Positions 1-8,114 of a DNA stretch of 64,000 nt are shown piece by piece. Within the stretch, counting starts at the first letter, position 1. Each line of letters starts with the position of its first letter. Origin of the DNA: Terrimesophilobacter sp038243605 (lineage in GTDB: Bacteria > Actinomycetota > Actinomycetes > Actinomycetales > Microbacteriaceae); NCBI GenBank assembly GCA_038243605.1, contig JBBSQX010000006.1, forward strand, positions 62,001-126,000, read 5' to 3'. Under the pieces are notes generated by a model that was given only the letters and a program-made list of their open reading frames with translations, ran no database searches and was not told where the DNA came from. Both the position numbers and the translations under genes were made by a program.

Positions 1-113
1 CCTTTTTCGACGACGACATCAAGACCAAGGGCCACGAGCTGCTGAACCGTCTCCGGTGTAGCTGCGACCCTCCGTTCTCCTGCACGTAGTTCTCGCGTGA
101 CACCAACTTGCAC
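1..113 (-). CDS. pntA: NAD(P) transhydrogenase subunit alpha, N-terminal part (cut by window edge)
   Basis: Only about 37 codons are present, reading leftwards out of the window. The predicted N-terminus contains RVAATPETVQQLVALGLDVV, which fits the start of the PntA/alanine-dehydrogenase N-terminal domain; the RVAATPETV form points to transhydrogenase rather than alanine dehydrogenase. The start is a GTG at 113-111, preceded on the minus strand by a clear AAAGGAG Shine-Dalgarno. The family couples hydride transfer between NADH and NADP+ to proton translocation at the membrane. The remaining subunits would lie to the left. Family identity is good; the exact subunit type is inferred from this short stretch. 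Confidence 0.7.
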   Translation of the reverse strand, partial: MQVGVTRELRAGERRVAATPETVQQLVALGLDVVVEK

Positions 114-234
114 GACGGCTCCTTTCGGGATGGTTCTAGCGTAGCCACACCGGAGGTGGATGCTTGACACAGAAATGGCGTTAATAGTCCGTGAGTTGAG
201 GGAGTGTCATGACTGAGTGTGGACATGATCTGCA

Positions 235-378
235 GTGTGGAACGTTCGTCACACCGAGCTCACGATTGAGTACGGCATGAGTGGCTTCATCCTCGCCAGC
301 GACAAGGCGACGGCCATCAAACGCTGCGGGAACGACAACGGCCCCATCGTCCGCGAGCACGTCACCGTCATCCGCTAG
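235..378 (+). pseudogene. Possible small protein or C-terminal gene remnant, unrecognised
   Basis: A 47-codon frame runs from a GTG at 235 (or an ATG at 283) to a TAG. The predicted peptide is plausible as protein, including YGMSGFILASDKATAIKRCG and ending in REHVTVIR. The frame is closed upstream by a TGA at 226 and has no good ribosome binding site. It ends 11 bases before the left arm of the 26-bp inverted repeat. It could be the tail of a decayed gene whose 5' part has been lost, a genuine small gene, or chance. I do not recognise a family. Confidence 0.25.
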
Positions 379-389
379 CCTCGATCGAT

Positions 390-457
390 CCCCGTTTGTG
401 CGCACTTTTGGTCGCACTGACAACACGCGTAGCGACCAAAAGTGCGCACAAACGGGG
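390..457. repeat. Perfect 26-bp inverted repeat with 16-base spacer
   Basis: The arm at 390-415 (core GTGCGCACTTTTGGTCGC) is the exact reverse complement of 432-457, with a 16-base spacer at 416-431. Each arm also contains the smaller palindrome GTGCGCAC. Neither side has a run of T, so it is not a classical intrinsic terminator. It could be a bidirectional terminator without a U-tract, a dispersed intergenic palindrome, or the end structure of a small mobile element. No second copy of either arm was noticed in the window. Confidence 0.85.
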
Positions 458-702
458 GTTTCGCGGGGCGCAATGGTAGAGTTGTCTCGGTTAGTTGGGC
501 TATGCCCATCAACTGCGGAGCAGGCTGGCAAGATGCTGGTCACCGGTGGTGGTATCCCGACTCGTGCGGTGTATTTCTACTGTTGATCAGAACCGGCGCC
601 CGAGCGCAATCGCTGCGTGCCCCTGACTGCCTTAACTCTGCTCCGGCGTATGCGCCGCATCCCACACGGGGGTGCGACACCAGCAAAGGAGAAAACCCCC
701 AC

Positions 703-2967
703 ATGGAGGGTCCAGAAATCAAATTCGCCGAAGCCGTTCTCGATAACGGCAAATTCGGCACGCGCACGGTCCGTTTCGAGACCGGTCGCCTCGCACAGCA
801 GGCACAGGGTGCCGTTGCTGCTTACCTCGACGAAGAAACGATGCTGCTCAGCGCGACAAGCGCAGGCAAGCACCCGAAAGACAACTTCGACTTCTTCCCG
901 CTCACGGTGGATGTTGAAGAGCGTTCGTACGCGGCAGGCAAGATCCCCGGCAGCTTCTTCCGCCGCGAGGGTCGTCCGTCGACGGAGGCCGTCCTGGTCT
1001 GCCGTCTCATCGACCGCCCACTGCGTCCGTCGTTCGTCAACGGCCTCCGCAACGAGGTGCAGATCGTCATCACCGTTCTGAGCATCGCCCCAGGCGAGTT
1101 CTATGACGCGCTCGCGATCAACGCGGCCAGCGCATCCACCTTGATCTCCGGTCTGCCGTTTAGCGGCCCAGTAGCGGGTATCCGCATGGCACTCATTGGT
1201 GACCAGTGGGTAGCATTCCCGAAGTTCGAGCAGCTCGAAGAAGCAGTGTTCGACCTCACCGTTGCAGGCCGTGTTGTCACGGACAAGAACGGCAAGGAAG
1301 ACGTCGCGATCATGATGGTCGAGGCTGAGGCCACCGAGCACTCCTGGGAGCTCATCAAGGCTGGAGCGACGAAGCCTAATGAGGCAGTTGTTGCCCAGGG
1401 CCTTGAGGCTGTGAAGCCGTTCCTCGCGCAGCTCGTCAAGGCTCAGTCCGAGATGGCAGCTCAGGCGTCCAAGGAGATTCAGGACTACCCGGTCTTCCTC
1501 CCATACGACGACGCCACCTACGACGCCGTTGCGGCGCTCGCAGAAACCGACCTCTCTAGCGTGTACAAGATTGCCGGCAAGGTTGAGCGTCAGAACGCTG
1601 ACGACGAGCTCAAAGCCCGCGTGAAGGAGGCCATTGCGGCCAAGGTCACCGCTGGCGAGCTGCCAGAATCCGCGAACAACCAGATGGGTGCCGCATACAA
1701 GTCGGTCACCAAGAAGGTTGTGCGTTCACGCATTCTCACCGAGGGCGTGCGTATGGATGGTCGCGGTCTCGCGGACATCCGCCCGCTTGACTCTGAAGTT
1801 CAGGTCATCCCGCGCGTTCACGGTTCGGCAATCTTCCAGCGCGGCGAAACCCAGATCTTGGGTGTCACCACGTTGAACATGCTCAAGATGGAGCAGCAGA
1901 TTGACTCGCTCGCGCCGGTCAAGAAGAAGCGTTACCTGCACCACTACAACTTCCCGCCTTACTCGACGGGCGAGACCGGTCGTGTTGGTAGCCCGAAGCG
2001 TCGCGAGATCGGGCACGGCTTCCTTGCCGAGCGCGCACTCGGGCCGGTGCTTCCTCCCCGTGAGGAATTCCCGTACGCGATCCGCCAGGTGTCTGAGGCT
2101 CTCAGCTCCAACGGTTCAACGTCGATGGGTTCTGTGTGCGCAAGCACGCTGTCGCTCCTCAACGCCGGTGTGCCACTGCGCGCACCAGTTGCGGGCATCG
2201 CGATGGGCCTCGTCTCTGACACGGTCAACGGTGAGGTTCGCTACGCGGCATTGACGGACATCCTTGGTGCGGAAGACGCCCTCGGCGACATGGACTTCAA
2301 GGTCGCCGGTACAAGCGAGTTCATCACGGCAATTCAGCTCGACACGAAGCTCGACGGCATCCCCACATCAGTGCTCGATGGTGCGCTTCAGCAGGCGAAG
2401 GAGGCCCGCACGGCCATCCTCGCCGTCATGAACGCCGCGATCGACGCTCCGGATGAGATGGCACCGACCGCGCCTCGCGTGATCAGTGTTCAGATTCCGC
2501 TCGACAAGATCGGTGAGCTGATCGGCCCGAAGGGCAAGACGATCAACCAGATCCAGGACGACACTGGCGCTGACATCTCTATTGAGGATGACGGCACCGT
2601 GTTCATTGGCGCTGTTGATGGCCCGTCGGCTGAGGCCGCACGCGCCGCTGTCAACGCGATTGCGAACCCATTGAACCCTGAGGTCGGAGAGCGGTTCCTC
2701 GGAACCGTCGTCAAGATCGCCACGTTCGGTGCGTTCGTTTCGCTCACACCGGGCAAGGATGGCCTGCTGCACATCTCAGAGGTGCGCAAGCTCGCCGGTG
2801 GCAAGCGTGTAGAGAACGTTGAAGATGTGCTCTCCGTTGGCCAGAAGATCCAGGTGGAGATCACCAAGATCGATGATCGCGGAAAGCTTTCCCTTTCCCC
2901 GGTTGACGACAGTGCAGAGTCGGCCGAACCCGACGCTGCCGCGGCAACGGTGGAAGAAACCGAATAG
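703..2967 (+). CDS. pnp: Polyribonucleotide nucleotidyltransferase (PNPase)
   Basis: The 754-residue protein has the full PNPase layout: two RNase PH-like domains separated by the all-alpha linker, a KH domain near residues 602-650 with IGPKGKTIN, and a C-terminal S1 domain from about residue 660. It phosphorolytically degrades RNA 3' to 5' in the cytoplasm, usually with other degradosome components; RNase J is also in this window. The ATG at 703 is chosen because AAAGGAG lies 11 bases upstream and MEGPEIKFAEA matches the family start. The frame stays open far upstream but that extension looks non-coding. The C-terminal tail is acidic. A strong terminator follows the gene. Confidence 0.97.
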   Translation: MEGPEIKFAEAVLDNGKFGTRTVRFETGRLAQQAQGAVAAYLDEETMLLSATSAGKHPKDNFDFFPLTVDVEERSYAAGKIPGSFFRREGRPSTEAVLVCRLIDRPLRPSFVNGLRNEVQIVITVLSIAPGEFYDALAINAASASTLISGLPFSGPVAGIRMALIGDQWVAFPKFEQLEEAVFDLTVAGRVVTDKNGKEDVAIMMVEAEATEHSWELIKAGATKPNEAVVAQGLEAVKPFLAQLVKAQSEMAAQASKEIQDYPVFLPYDDATYDAVAALAETDLSSVYKIAGKVERQNADDELKARVKEAIAAKVTAGELPESANNQMGAAYKSVTKKVVRSRILTEGVRMDGRGLADIRPLDSEVQVIPRVHGSAIFQRGETQILGVTTLNMLKMEQQIDSLAPVKKKRYLHHYNFPPYSTGETGRVGSPKRREIGHGFLAERALGPVLPPREEFPYAIRQVSEALSSNGSTSMGSVCASTLSLLNAGVPLRAPVAGIAMGLVSDTVNGEVRYAALTDILGAEDALGDMDFKVAGTSEFITAIQLDTKLDGIPTSVLDGALQQAKEARTAILAVMNAAIDAPDEMAPTAPRVISVQIPLDKIGELIGPKGKTINQIQDDTGADISIEDDGTVFIGAVDGPSAEAARAAVNAIANPLNPEVGERFLGTVVKIATFGAFVSLTPGKDGLLHISEVRKLAGGKRVENVEDVLSVGQKIQVEITKIDDRGKLSLSPVDDSAESAEPDAAAATVEETE

Positions 2968-3016
2968 CACGGACGCCGCTGATGGCTCAGATCACTGAGC
3001 GTTCACGCTGACACAA

Positions 3017-3054
3017 CGGAGCCTGCCACTAGAATTGTGGCAGGCTCCGTTTTT
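3017..3054 (+). terminator. Intrinsic terminator of pnp
   Basis: A perfect 13-bp stem (3017-3029 with 3037-3049, CGGAGCCTGCCAC) with a 7-base loop is followed by five T residues. It lies 50 bases after the pnp stop and separates pnp from the dehydrogenase operon. Confidence 0.93.
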
Positions 3055-3073
3055 GTTTACTCGCCGGGTTGGG

Positions 3074-3110
3074 TTGTATTTTTCCAGACTTAGTGCGTAA
3101 TCTCGCTGTA
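3074..3110 (+). promoter_or_regulatory. Probable promoter of the branched-chain dehydrogenase operon
   Basis: A -35-like TTGTAT at 3074-3079 and a -10 TAATCT at 3098-3103 are separated by 18 bases. Counting seven bases from the hexamer places transcription start at 3110. That base is itself the A of an in-frame ATG for the E1 alpha gene. Transcription could therefore be leaderless from 3110, or carry a 105-base leader to the GTG at 3215. Confidence 0.55.
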
Positions 3111-3214
3111 TGCCCGGCAAGGATGCTGGCATGAATCGGCCTGCCAACAAGGTGGGCGGATTCCCTGGAGCGGATCTGCGACTTACCAGCCGGCAATCCC
3201 GAAGGAAGGCGAAT

Positions 3215-4342
3215 GTGTTGAGTACGACGATGTCAGAAAACGGTGCCAAGGAGTCAGATCTCCTTGGTACTGACGAGTACGTCCAATTGTTGACTCCGGA
3301 GGGGGCACGCCGCGAGAATTCGGCGTTTGACCCGTGGGTGGCGAACGTCACCGATGACCAGCTTGCCTCGCTCTACGAGGATATGGTCGTCATCCGGCGG
3401 ATCGACACCGAAGCCACCGCACTGCAGCGTCAGGGCGAGCTAGGGCTCTGGGCCCCACTGCTTGGGCAGGAAGCCGCACAGATCGGTTCCGCGCGCGCAC
3501 TAGCCGACGATGACTTCATCTACCCGAGCTATCGGGAAAACGGCGTCGCCTACTGCCGTGGTGTTGCTCCAGAGAATCTTGTGAGAATCTGGCGCGGAAA
3601 CGCGCACGGAGGTTGGGACCCGAACAAGCACAAGATGGCGCTGCCCGCCGTCATTATCGGTGCGCAGTCTGTGCACGCTGTCGGTTACGCGATCGGAATC
3701 AACAAAGATCACGCGAAATCAGCGTCCATCACATACTTCGGCGACGGAGCCACGAGCCAAGGCGACGTGAACGAAGCCATGATCTTCGCGGCAAGCTTCA
3801 ATGCTCCCGTAGTTTTCTTCTGTCAAAACAACCACTGGGCGATCTCCGAGCCGGTCGGGGTTCAGGCCAAACGAAACATTTCGGAGCGCGCGCCTGGTTT
3901 CGGCATTCCGAGCATTCGGGTTGATGGCAACGACGTGATCGCTGTGATGGCCGTCACACGCGCCGCGCTTGACCACGCGTACAAGGGCGGAGGCCCCACG
4001 TTCATCGAGGCGGTCACCTACCGCATGGGGCCACACACGACCTCTGACGATCCAACGAAGTACCGTCCGGCCGAAGAACTCGAAGAGTGGAAGGCAAAGG
4101 ACCCGATTATGCGACTCGAGAAGTTTCTCGACGCGAAGGGCCTCCTGACAGACGAACTGCGCGCGAGCGTGAAGGCCAAGGCTGACGAGGTGGCGGCAGA
4201 CCTGCGTTTGCGTTGCATCAACATGCCAGACCCAGAAGCGTTGAGTATTTTCGACAACGTGTCGATTGAAACTAACCCTGTTCTTGAGCGTCAGCGCAGC
4301 CAGTATGCTGCGTACCTCGAGACGTTCGAAGGCGGTGAATGA
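3215..4342 (+). CDS. bkdA: Branched-chain 2-oxoacid (or pyruvate) dehydrogenase E1 alpha subunit
   Basis: This thiamine-diphosphate enzyme decarboxylates 2-oxoacids and passes the acyl group to the E2 lipoyl domain. The ThDP motif begins GDGATSQGDVNEA near residue 175 and continues to NNHWAIS, as expected for the E1 alpha family, and the length of about 375 residues fits. Start choice is uncertain. GTG at 3215 has GAAGGAAGG five bases upstream, TTG at 3218 is also possible, and an in-frame ATG at 3110 sits exactly where a leaderless transcript would begin, adding 35 residues. It overlaps the E1 beta gene by four bases. Branched-chain specificity is inferred from the nearby leucine-degradation genes. 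Confidence 0.88.
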   Translation: MLSTTMSENGAKESDLLGTDEYVQLLTPEGARRENSAFDPWVANVTDDQLASLYEDMVVIRRIDTEATALQRQGELGLWAPLLGQEAAQIGSARALADDDFIYPSYRENGVAYCRGVAPENLVRIWRGNAHGGWDPNKHKMALPAVIIGAQSVHAVGYAIGINKDHAKSASITYFGDGATSQGDVNEAMIFAASFNAPVVFFCQNNHWAISEPVGVQAKRNISERAPGFGIPSIRVDGNDVIAVMAVTRAALDHAYKGGGPTFIEAVTYRMGPHTTSDDPTKYRPAEELEEWKAKDPIMRLEKFLDAKGLLTDELRASVKAKADEVAADLRLRCINMPDPEALSIFDNVSIETNPVLERQRSQYAAYLETFEGGE

Positions 4343-5406
4343 TGTCCACGACATCCGCAACAACGTCTGCACCGGCAGCGACAGGCTCGGTAACCAAACA
4401 GACGCTCACGCTGTCAAAGTCAATCAACACGGCGTTGAATCACGCGCTGCGGGATGACGAAAAGGTCACCCTTATTGGTGAGGACATCGGAAAGCTTGGT
4501 GGCGTGTTCCGCGTCACCGACGGGCTCCAGGCGGAGTACGGCACCGATCGTGTCATCGACATGCCTTTGGCTGAATCGGGAATTATGGGCGTGGCCGTTG
4601 GGCTCGCTCAGCGCGGTTACCGCCCCGTCGTCGAGATTCAGTTCGACGGATTCATTTACCCCGCGTTCAACCAGATCGTTGCCCAAGTCGCGAAACTGCG
4701 TTACCGCTCCCGTGGCTTGGTCACAGTGCCGATCACGATTCGCGTTCCGTTTGGCGGCGGAATCGGCTCGGTCGAGCACCACTCCGAATCCCCTGAGGCG
4801 TACTTTGCTCACACGGCAGGGTTGCGCGTCATCAGCTGCTCTAACCCTCAGGACGCTTACACGATGCTGCGCCAAGCTATTGCCAGCGATGACCCGGTGA
4901 TGTTCTTCGAACCGAAGCGCCGCTACTGGTCCAAGGGTGAGGTCGAGCTTGACGGGGCCCTTGAGGGCGCGTTCCCGCTGAACAAGGCCCGCGTCGTTTC
5001 TGACGGCACCGATGTCACGATGGTGGCGTACGGCCCGCTCGTCACGACCGCAAAGGATGCTGTTCTGGCCGCTGCAGATGATGGCATCTCGATTGAGCTC
5101 ATTGATCTGCGCTCGTTGTCGCCCATCGACTACGAGACGATTGAGGCATCCGTGCGTAAGACCGGTCGTCTTGTCATTACGCACGAGGCTGCGCAGACAC
5201 TGGGGATGGGTTCGGAGATTGCGGCGAGCATCACCGAGCGCTGTTTCCACTGGCTCGAGGCCGCTCCTGCTCGCGTAACAGGCTTCGATACGCCGTATCC
5301 GCCTGCCGCACTAGAAGAGCACTTCTTGCCCAATCTCGACCGCCTGCTTGACGCGGTGGACCGGGTCTTGGGTCGTCAAAATTCATTGAGTGATTGGGAG
5401 GGCTAA
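4339..5406 (+). CDS. bkdB: Branched-chain 2-oxoacid (or pyruvate) dehydrogenase E1 beta subunit
   Basis: The 355-residue protein has the transketolase pyrimidine-binding domain (VTLIGEDIGKLGGVFRVTDG) and the transketolase C-terminal domain of E1 beta subunits. It pairs with the alpha subunit encoded immediately upstream to form the E1 heterotetramer. The ATG at 4339 overlaps the E1 alpha stop as ATGA, with AAGGCGG just upstream; ATG 4342 is an alternative. The stop overlaps the E2 start as TAATG, so all three genes are probably translationally coupled. Confidence 0.9.
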   Translation: MMSTTSATTSAPAATGSVTKQTLTLSKSINTALNHALRDDEKVTLIGEDIGKLGGVFRVTDGLQAEYGTDRVIDMPLAESGIMGVAVGLAQRGYRPVVEIQFDGFIYPAFNQIVAQVAKLRYRSRGLVTVPITIRVPFGGGIGSVEHHSESPEAYFAHTAGLRVISCSNPQDAYTMLRQAIASDDPVMFFEPKRRYWSKGEVELDGALEGAFPLNKARVVSDGTDVTMVAYGPLVTTAKDAVLAAADDGISIELIDLRSLSPIDYETIEASVRKTGRLVITHEAAQTLGMGSEIAASITERCFHWLEAAPARVTGFDTPYPPAALEEHFLPNLDRLLDAVDRVLGRQNSLSDWEG

Positions 5407-6875
5407 TGGCGCTCAAAGATTTTGCCCTGCCAGATCTTGGTGAAGGGCTCGAAGAGTCTGAACTTGTCAGTTGGCATGTTGCCGTAGGCGACACGGTTGA
5501 GCTCAACCAGCATCTTGCCGATGTGGAGACAGCGAAGGCGCTCGTCGAGTTGCCGTCACCGTTCGCCGGTGTTGTTAAGGCGCTGTACGCGGAAGAGGGC
5601 ACGACTGTTGCGGTCGGTGCTCGGATCATCCAGTTTGAGATTGAGGGCGGGCCAGAAGATGAGGTCGCACCGTCGACGAGCGGTACGCCAGCAAAGCCTG
5701 AACGTGAGCCGATGCTGGTGGGCTACGGCCCCCCAGTAGAGAGTGGCGGGCGTCCATCTCGTCGTGCTCGTAGGGGAGCGGGAGCACCGACAAGCGCGCC
5801 TGTGCCTGTGCCCGTGACTGTGTCCGTGACCATGCCGGCCCCTGCGCCTGCTCCTGAGTCAGTGATTTCAGCCGAGGTGGCTCCGCCAGCACCGCATCCG
5901 CTGGCTGACGAGAGTAATGCCCGAACCGACGGGAGCAACTACGAGGTTCCTCGTTCAACCCCGCCCGTGCGCAAACTCGCCAGGGATCTTGGCGTTGACC
6001 TCGAGACAGTGACCGGTACAGGCGATAAGGGCCTCATCACGCGAGAAGACGTTGAGTCGGCGTTTGGTGGTGGTGCTGCAGCGGGTGCTCCCACGAGTAC
6101 TTCCGACAGTGCTGGCCCGCCTGCGAGTGCTGGCAGCGAAGTTGCCCACCGTATGTCGCCATCATTCGGAGTTCGCGGCGAAACCCGCACTCCGATCTCA
6201 GGAGTGCGCAAATACACCGCAGCGGCAATGGTGCAAAGTGCGTTCACGGCACCACACGCGAGCGAGTTCCTCACGATCGATGTCACGCCCACCATGGAGC
6301 TCATCGCAACGCTCAAAGAGTCGCCAGGATTTCGCGGCAAGCGTCTCAACTTGCTCACCGTGGTGGCAAAGGCGCTGTGTATCGCTGCGGGGCGCAATCC
6401 GTCGGTGAACTCCCGTTGGGACGACAAGGCGCAGGAGATCATCCAATACCACTTCGTGAACCTTGGGATCGCGACTGCTACGCCGCGCGGGCTCATGGTT
6501 CCGAACATCAAGGATGCAGACCTCCTCAACTTGGTTGGCCTCTCTGACGCGCTCACCGGGCTTGTGGAGACCGCGAAGGCGGGAACCGCAGGTCAAGCCG
6601 ACCTCACCGGTGGCACAATCTCTATTACCAACATCGGTTCGTTCGGAATCGACGCCGGCACGCCCATCCTCAATACGGGAGAGGCGATGATTCTCGCCCT
6701 TGGCGCAGTGAAGCGCTTGCCGTGGGAGTATCGCGGCGAAGTCGCTCTGCGTCAGGTGCTTACCCTCAGCGTGTCGTTCGACCACAGGTTGGTTGACGGC
6801 GAGCAGGGGAGTCGGTTCCTCGCGGATGTCGGTGCGATTCTCGCGAATCCTGCCGTGCTGTTGACGATGGTCTAG
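5406..6875 (+). CDS. bkdC: Dihydrolipoamide acyltransferase (E2) of the branched-chain 2-oxoacid dehydrogenase
   Basis: This is the 489-residue core of the complex. Residues 1-80 form a single lipoyl domain with the lipoylated lysine K44 in ETAKALVELP. A proline/alanine/valine-rich linker follows, then a peripheral subunit-binding domain around residue 183 (VRKLARDLGVDL) and the catalytic acyltransferase domain with SFDHRLVDG near residue 456. The start follows GGGAGGG by two bases. No E3 (dihydrolipoamide dehydrogenase) gene is in the window, so E3 must be encoded elsewhere. Confidence 0.92.
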   Translation: MALKDFALPDLGEGLEESELVSWHVAVGDTVELNQHLADVETAKALVELPSPFAGVVKALYAEEGTTVAVGARIIQFEIEGGPEDEVAPSTSGTPAKPEREPMLVGYGPPVESGGRPSRRARRGAGAPTSAPVPVPVTVSVTMPAPAPAPESVISAEVAPPAPHPLADESNARTDGSNYEVPRSTPPVRKLARDLGVDLETVTGTGDKGLITREDVESAFGGGAAAGAPTSTSDSAGPPASAGSEVAHRMSPSFGVRGETRTPISGVRKYTAAAMVQSAFTAPHASEFLTIDVTPTMELIATLKESPGFRGKRLNLLTVVAKALCIAAGRNPSVNSRWDDKAQEIIQYHFVNLGIATATPRGLMVPNIKDADLLNLVGLSDALTGLVETAKAGTAGQADLTGGTISITNIGSFGIDAGTPILNTGEAMILALGAVKRLPWEYRGEVALRQVLTLSVSFDHRLVDGEQGSRFLADVGAILANPAVLLTMV

Positions 6876-6927
6876 GCGAACAGGCGACCACTGCTCATTC
6901 CCAACTTTGGTGGGCATTGTTGACTCT

Positions 6928-7254
6928 ATGAACGGTTCAACTCTCTCTCCTTCCGATTCTGCTGGACGGCTGTCGACAACCGCCTTCGTGCAGTCGAGCA
7001 ACGCCCTCCACGCTTCATTCGAAACTGCAGACTTCGCGAGCGCTACTGAATTTGTCGATCGCGTCGCACGCGCAGCGGATGCCGCCAACCACCACCCAGA
7101 TATTCACCTCAGTTATGGGTTGGTCGAGTTTGCGCTCAGCTCGCATGACGCGGGAGGTGTCACCGAACGCGACGTGGCGTTGGCGTCCACGATTCAGCGC
7201 ATTGCTGACGAGTTGGGAGCGAGCGCAAAGTCGGAGCACACCCCGCAGCGGTAA
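6928..7254 (+). CDS. 4a-hydroxytetrahydrobiopterin dehydratase (pterin-4a-carbinolamine dehydratase)
   Basis: The 108-residue protein ends in a PCD/DCoH domain recognisable by NHHPDIHLSYGLVEFALSSH followed by DAGGVTERDVALA. The histidine pair and downstream aspartate match the family signature. The enzyme regenerates oxidised pterin cofactor, classically after phenylalanine hydroxylase, but no aromatic hydroxylase is visible here. ATG 6928 is preferred to a GTG at 6910 or further upstream because no ribosome binding site supports those. It lies 52 bases after the E2 gene and could be co-transcribed. Many bacteria carry this domain as a stand-alone protein of unclear role. Confidence 0.85.
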   Translation: MNGSTLSPSDSAGRLSTTAFVQSSNALHASFETADFASATEFVDRVARAADAANHHPDIHLSYGLVEFALSSHDAGGVTERDVALASTIQRIADELGASAKSEHTPQR

Positions 7255-7299
7255 TGTCGATCCCAGAACAGTGATCGTTTTACGGAGGTCACGGGGTGG

Positions 7300-8091
7300 C
7301 TATTGAGCGAGTCGCGCGATGTCCTGAAGTAGCGCGGCCGGCACCACTTCGCTTGTCGCCGGGTTCTGTGGGTGCGGCGTGTGGCGCATCGTGAATTCGT
7401 AGTCGCCCGAGGTGCCTGAGGCGCTGACAGCGTGGGTTGTGAGCGTAACGTTAGGGTCTGCGAGCATCGTGATGGTGAGCTCATCCCACAGTCCGGTCGT
7501 GAGAGCCAGCGCCACGGCAACATTCAGTGATCGAGGAAAAAGGCGAATTGCCTCCTTCACGCTCCCGCGGAATACGGTGATGGGTTCTGCTGTGTGGAGG
7601 ATGTCGTCGCGTTCTTTCTCCGACATCCAAGGCTGGATGACGGCTGCCGGTGCTTTTGTGGTGACGAGTGTCGCTGCCGACAATCCGCCATCACGTGAGG
7701 CAGCCCCGAGCACGTCAAGTCCGCCCATTGCGCCGGAGGTGACGAAGCACCGGCCTGGGCCGCCCGTCAGCATCCGGCGCCGAAATGTTTCGTCGACGAG
7801 CGCACCGACCGAAGAGACGAGGAGGTCAACACCCGCTTCGATGACGCGTAGCCCTTCGACTTTCACCGCGTCTACGCCCGCGCATTCCACGATGAGGTCG
7901 CTGCAGCCAAGAGCGTCGTCAAGCGAGAGTGTGGGAGAGTGCGTGACGTCAGTGGAGTTGGGGCGCCGAACAATGACTCCGGCTAAGACGGCATTCTGAA
8001 CCTTACCGTCGGCAATCGCTGCTGTCACGGTGGAACCTATCGCACCGTACCCGAGAACGGCAACGCGAAGCACAGTGGAAGCGGGGGTCAT
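7300..8091 (-). CDS. Putative L-aspartate dehydrogenase (NadX-like, DUF108 family)
   Basis: The 263-residue protein starts with a Rossmann fold (LRVAVLGYGAIGSTVTAAIA) and has the aspartate-dehydrogenase C-terminal domain, including a region with SGAMGGLDVLGAA. The family oxidises L-aspartate to iminoaspartate with NAD(P)+, which can feed NAD synthesis. No nadA or nadC is adjacent, so the pathway role is open. On the minus strand TAGGGT lies six bases before the ATG, placing the predicted transcript start exactly on the start codon. The gene is convergent with the pterin dehydratase gene. Confidence 0.82.
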   Translation of the reverse strand: MTPASTVLRVAVLGYGAIGSTVTAAIADGKVQNAVLAGVIVRRPNSTDVTHSPTLSLDDALGCSDLIVECAGVDAVKVEGLRVIEAGVDLLVSSVGALVDETFRRRMLTGGPGRCFVTSGAMGGLDVLGAASRDGGLSAATLVTTKAPAAVIQPWMSEKERDDILHTAEPITVFRGSVKEAIRLFPRSLNVAVALALTTGLWDELTITMLADPNVTLTTHAVSASGTSGDYEFTMRHTPHPQNPATSEVVPAALLQDIARLAQ

Positions 8092-8097
8092 CCCTTC

Positions 8098-8103
8098 ACC
8101 CTA
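8098..8103 (-). promoter_or_regulatory. -10 hexamer TAGGGT, leaderless promoter of the aspartate dehydrogenase gene
   Basis: On the minus strand TAGGGT is followed by six bases and then ATG, so a -7 convention places +1 on the A of the start codon. The purines GAAGGG between them could also serve weakly as a ribosome binding site. No convincing -35 element was identified. Confidence 0.5.
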
Positions 8104-8114
8104 GATCGACCCGC

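Larger units (their letters stand above)
114..702. other. Intergenic region with little convincing coding sequence, upstream of pnp
   Basis: This 589-base stretch lies between the divergent pntA and pnp genes. It holds a perfect 26-bp inverted repeat (390-415 with 432-457) and a short open frame at 235-378 that could be a gene remnant. The pnp Shine-Dalgarno AAAGGAG lies at 685-691. Longer open frames exist on both strands but have unnatural composition for this genome. I see no rpsO gene here, although rpsO often precedes pnp in related bacteria. Promoters could not be placed with confidence. Confidence 0.6.

Noticed and set aside
462..575. A tRNA-like stretch (AATGGTAGAG resembling a D-arm, followed by GGTATCCCGACTC).
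   Set aside because: No acceptor stem or T-loop of correct form and spacing could be drawn, and no anticodon arm fits.
281..586. A 101-codon plus-strand frame crossing the inverted repeat, and a 120-codon minus-strand frame over the same DNA.
   Set aside because: Composition is Ser/Thr/Arg-rich and unlike neighbouring proteins, the frames run through both palindrome arms, and no start site is supported.
442..702. Upstream extension of the pnp reading frame.
   Set aside because: The extension has no protein-like conservation and the ATG at 703 has a Shine-Dalgarno and the family-typical N-terminus.
577..1341. Long open frame antisense to pnp, and similar antisense frames elsewhere (for example 4420-5250, 6198-7088 and 21296-22267).
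   Set aside because: They are shadows of codon bias in the real genes, with repetitive Arg/His/Asp-rich composition and no domains.
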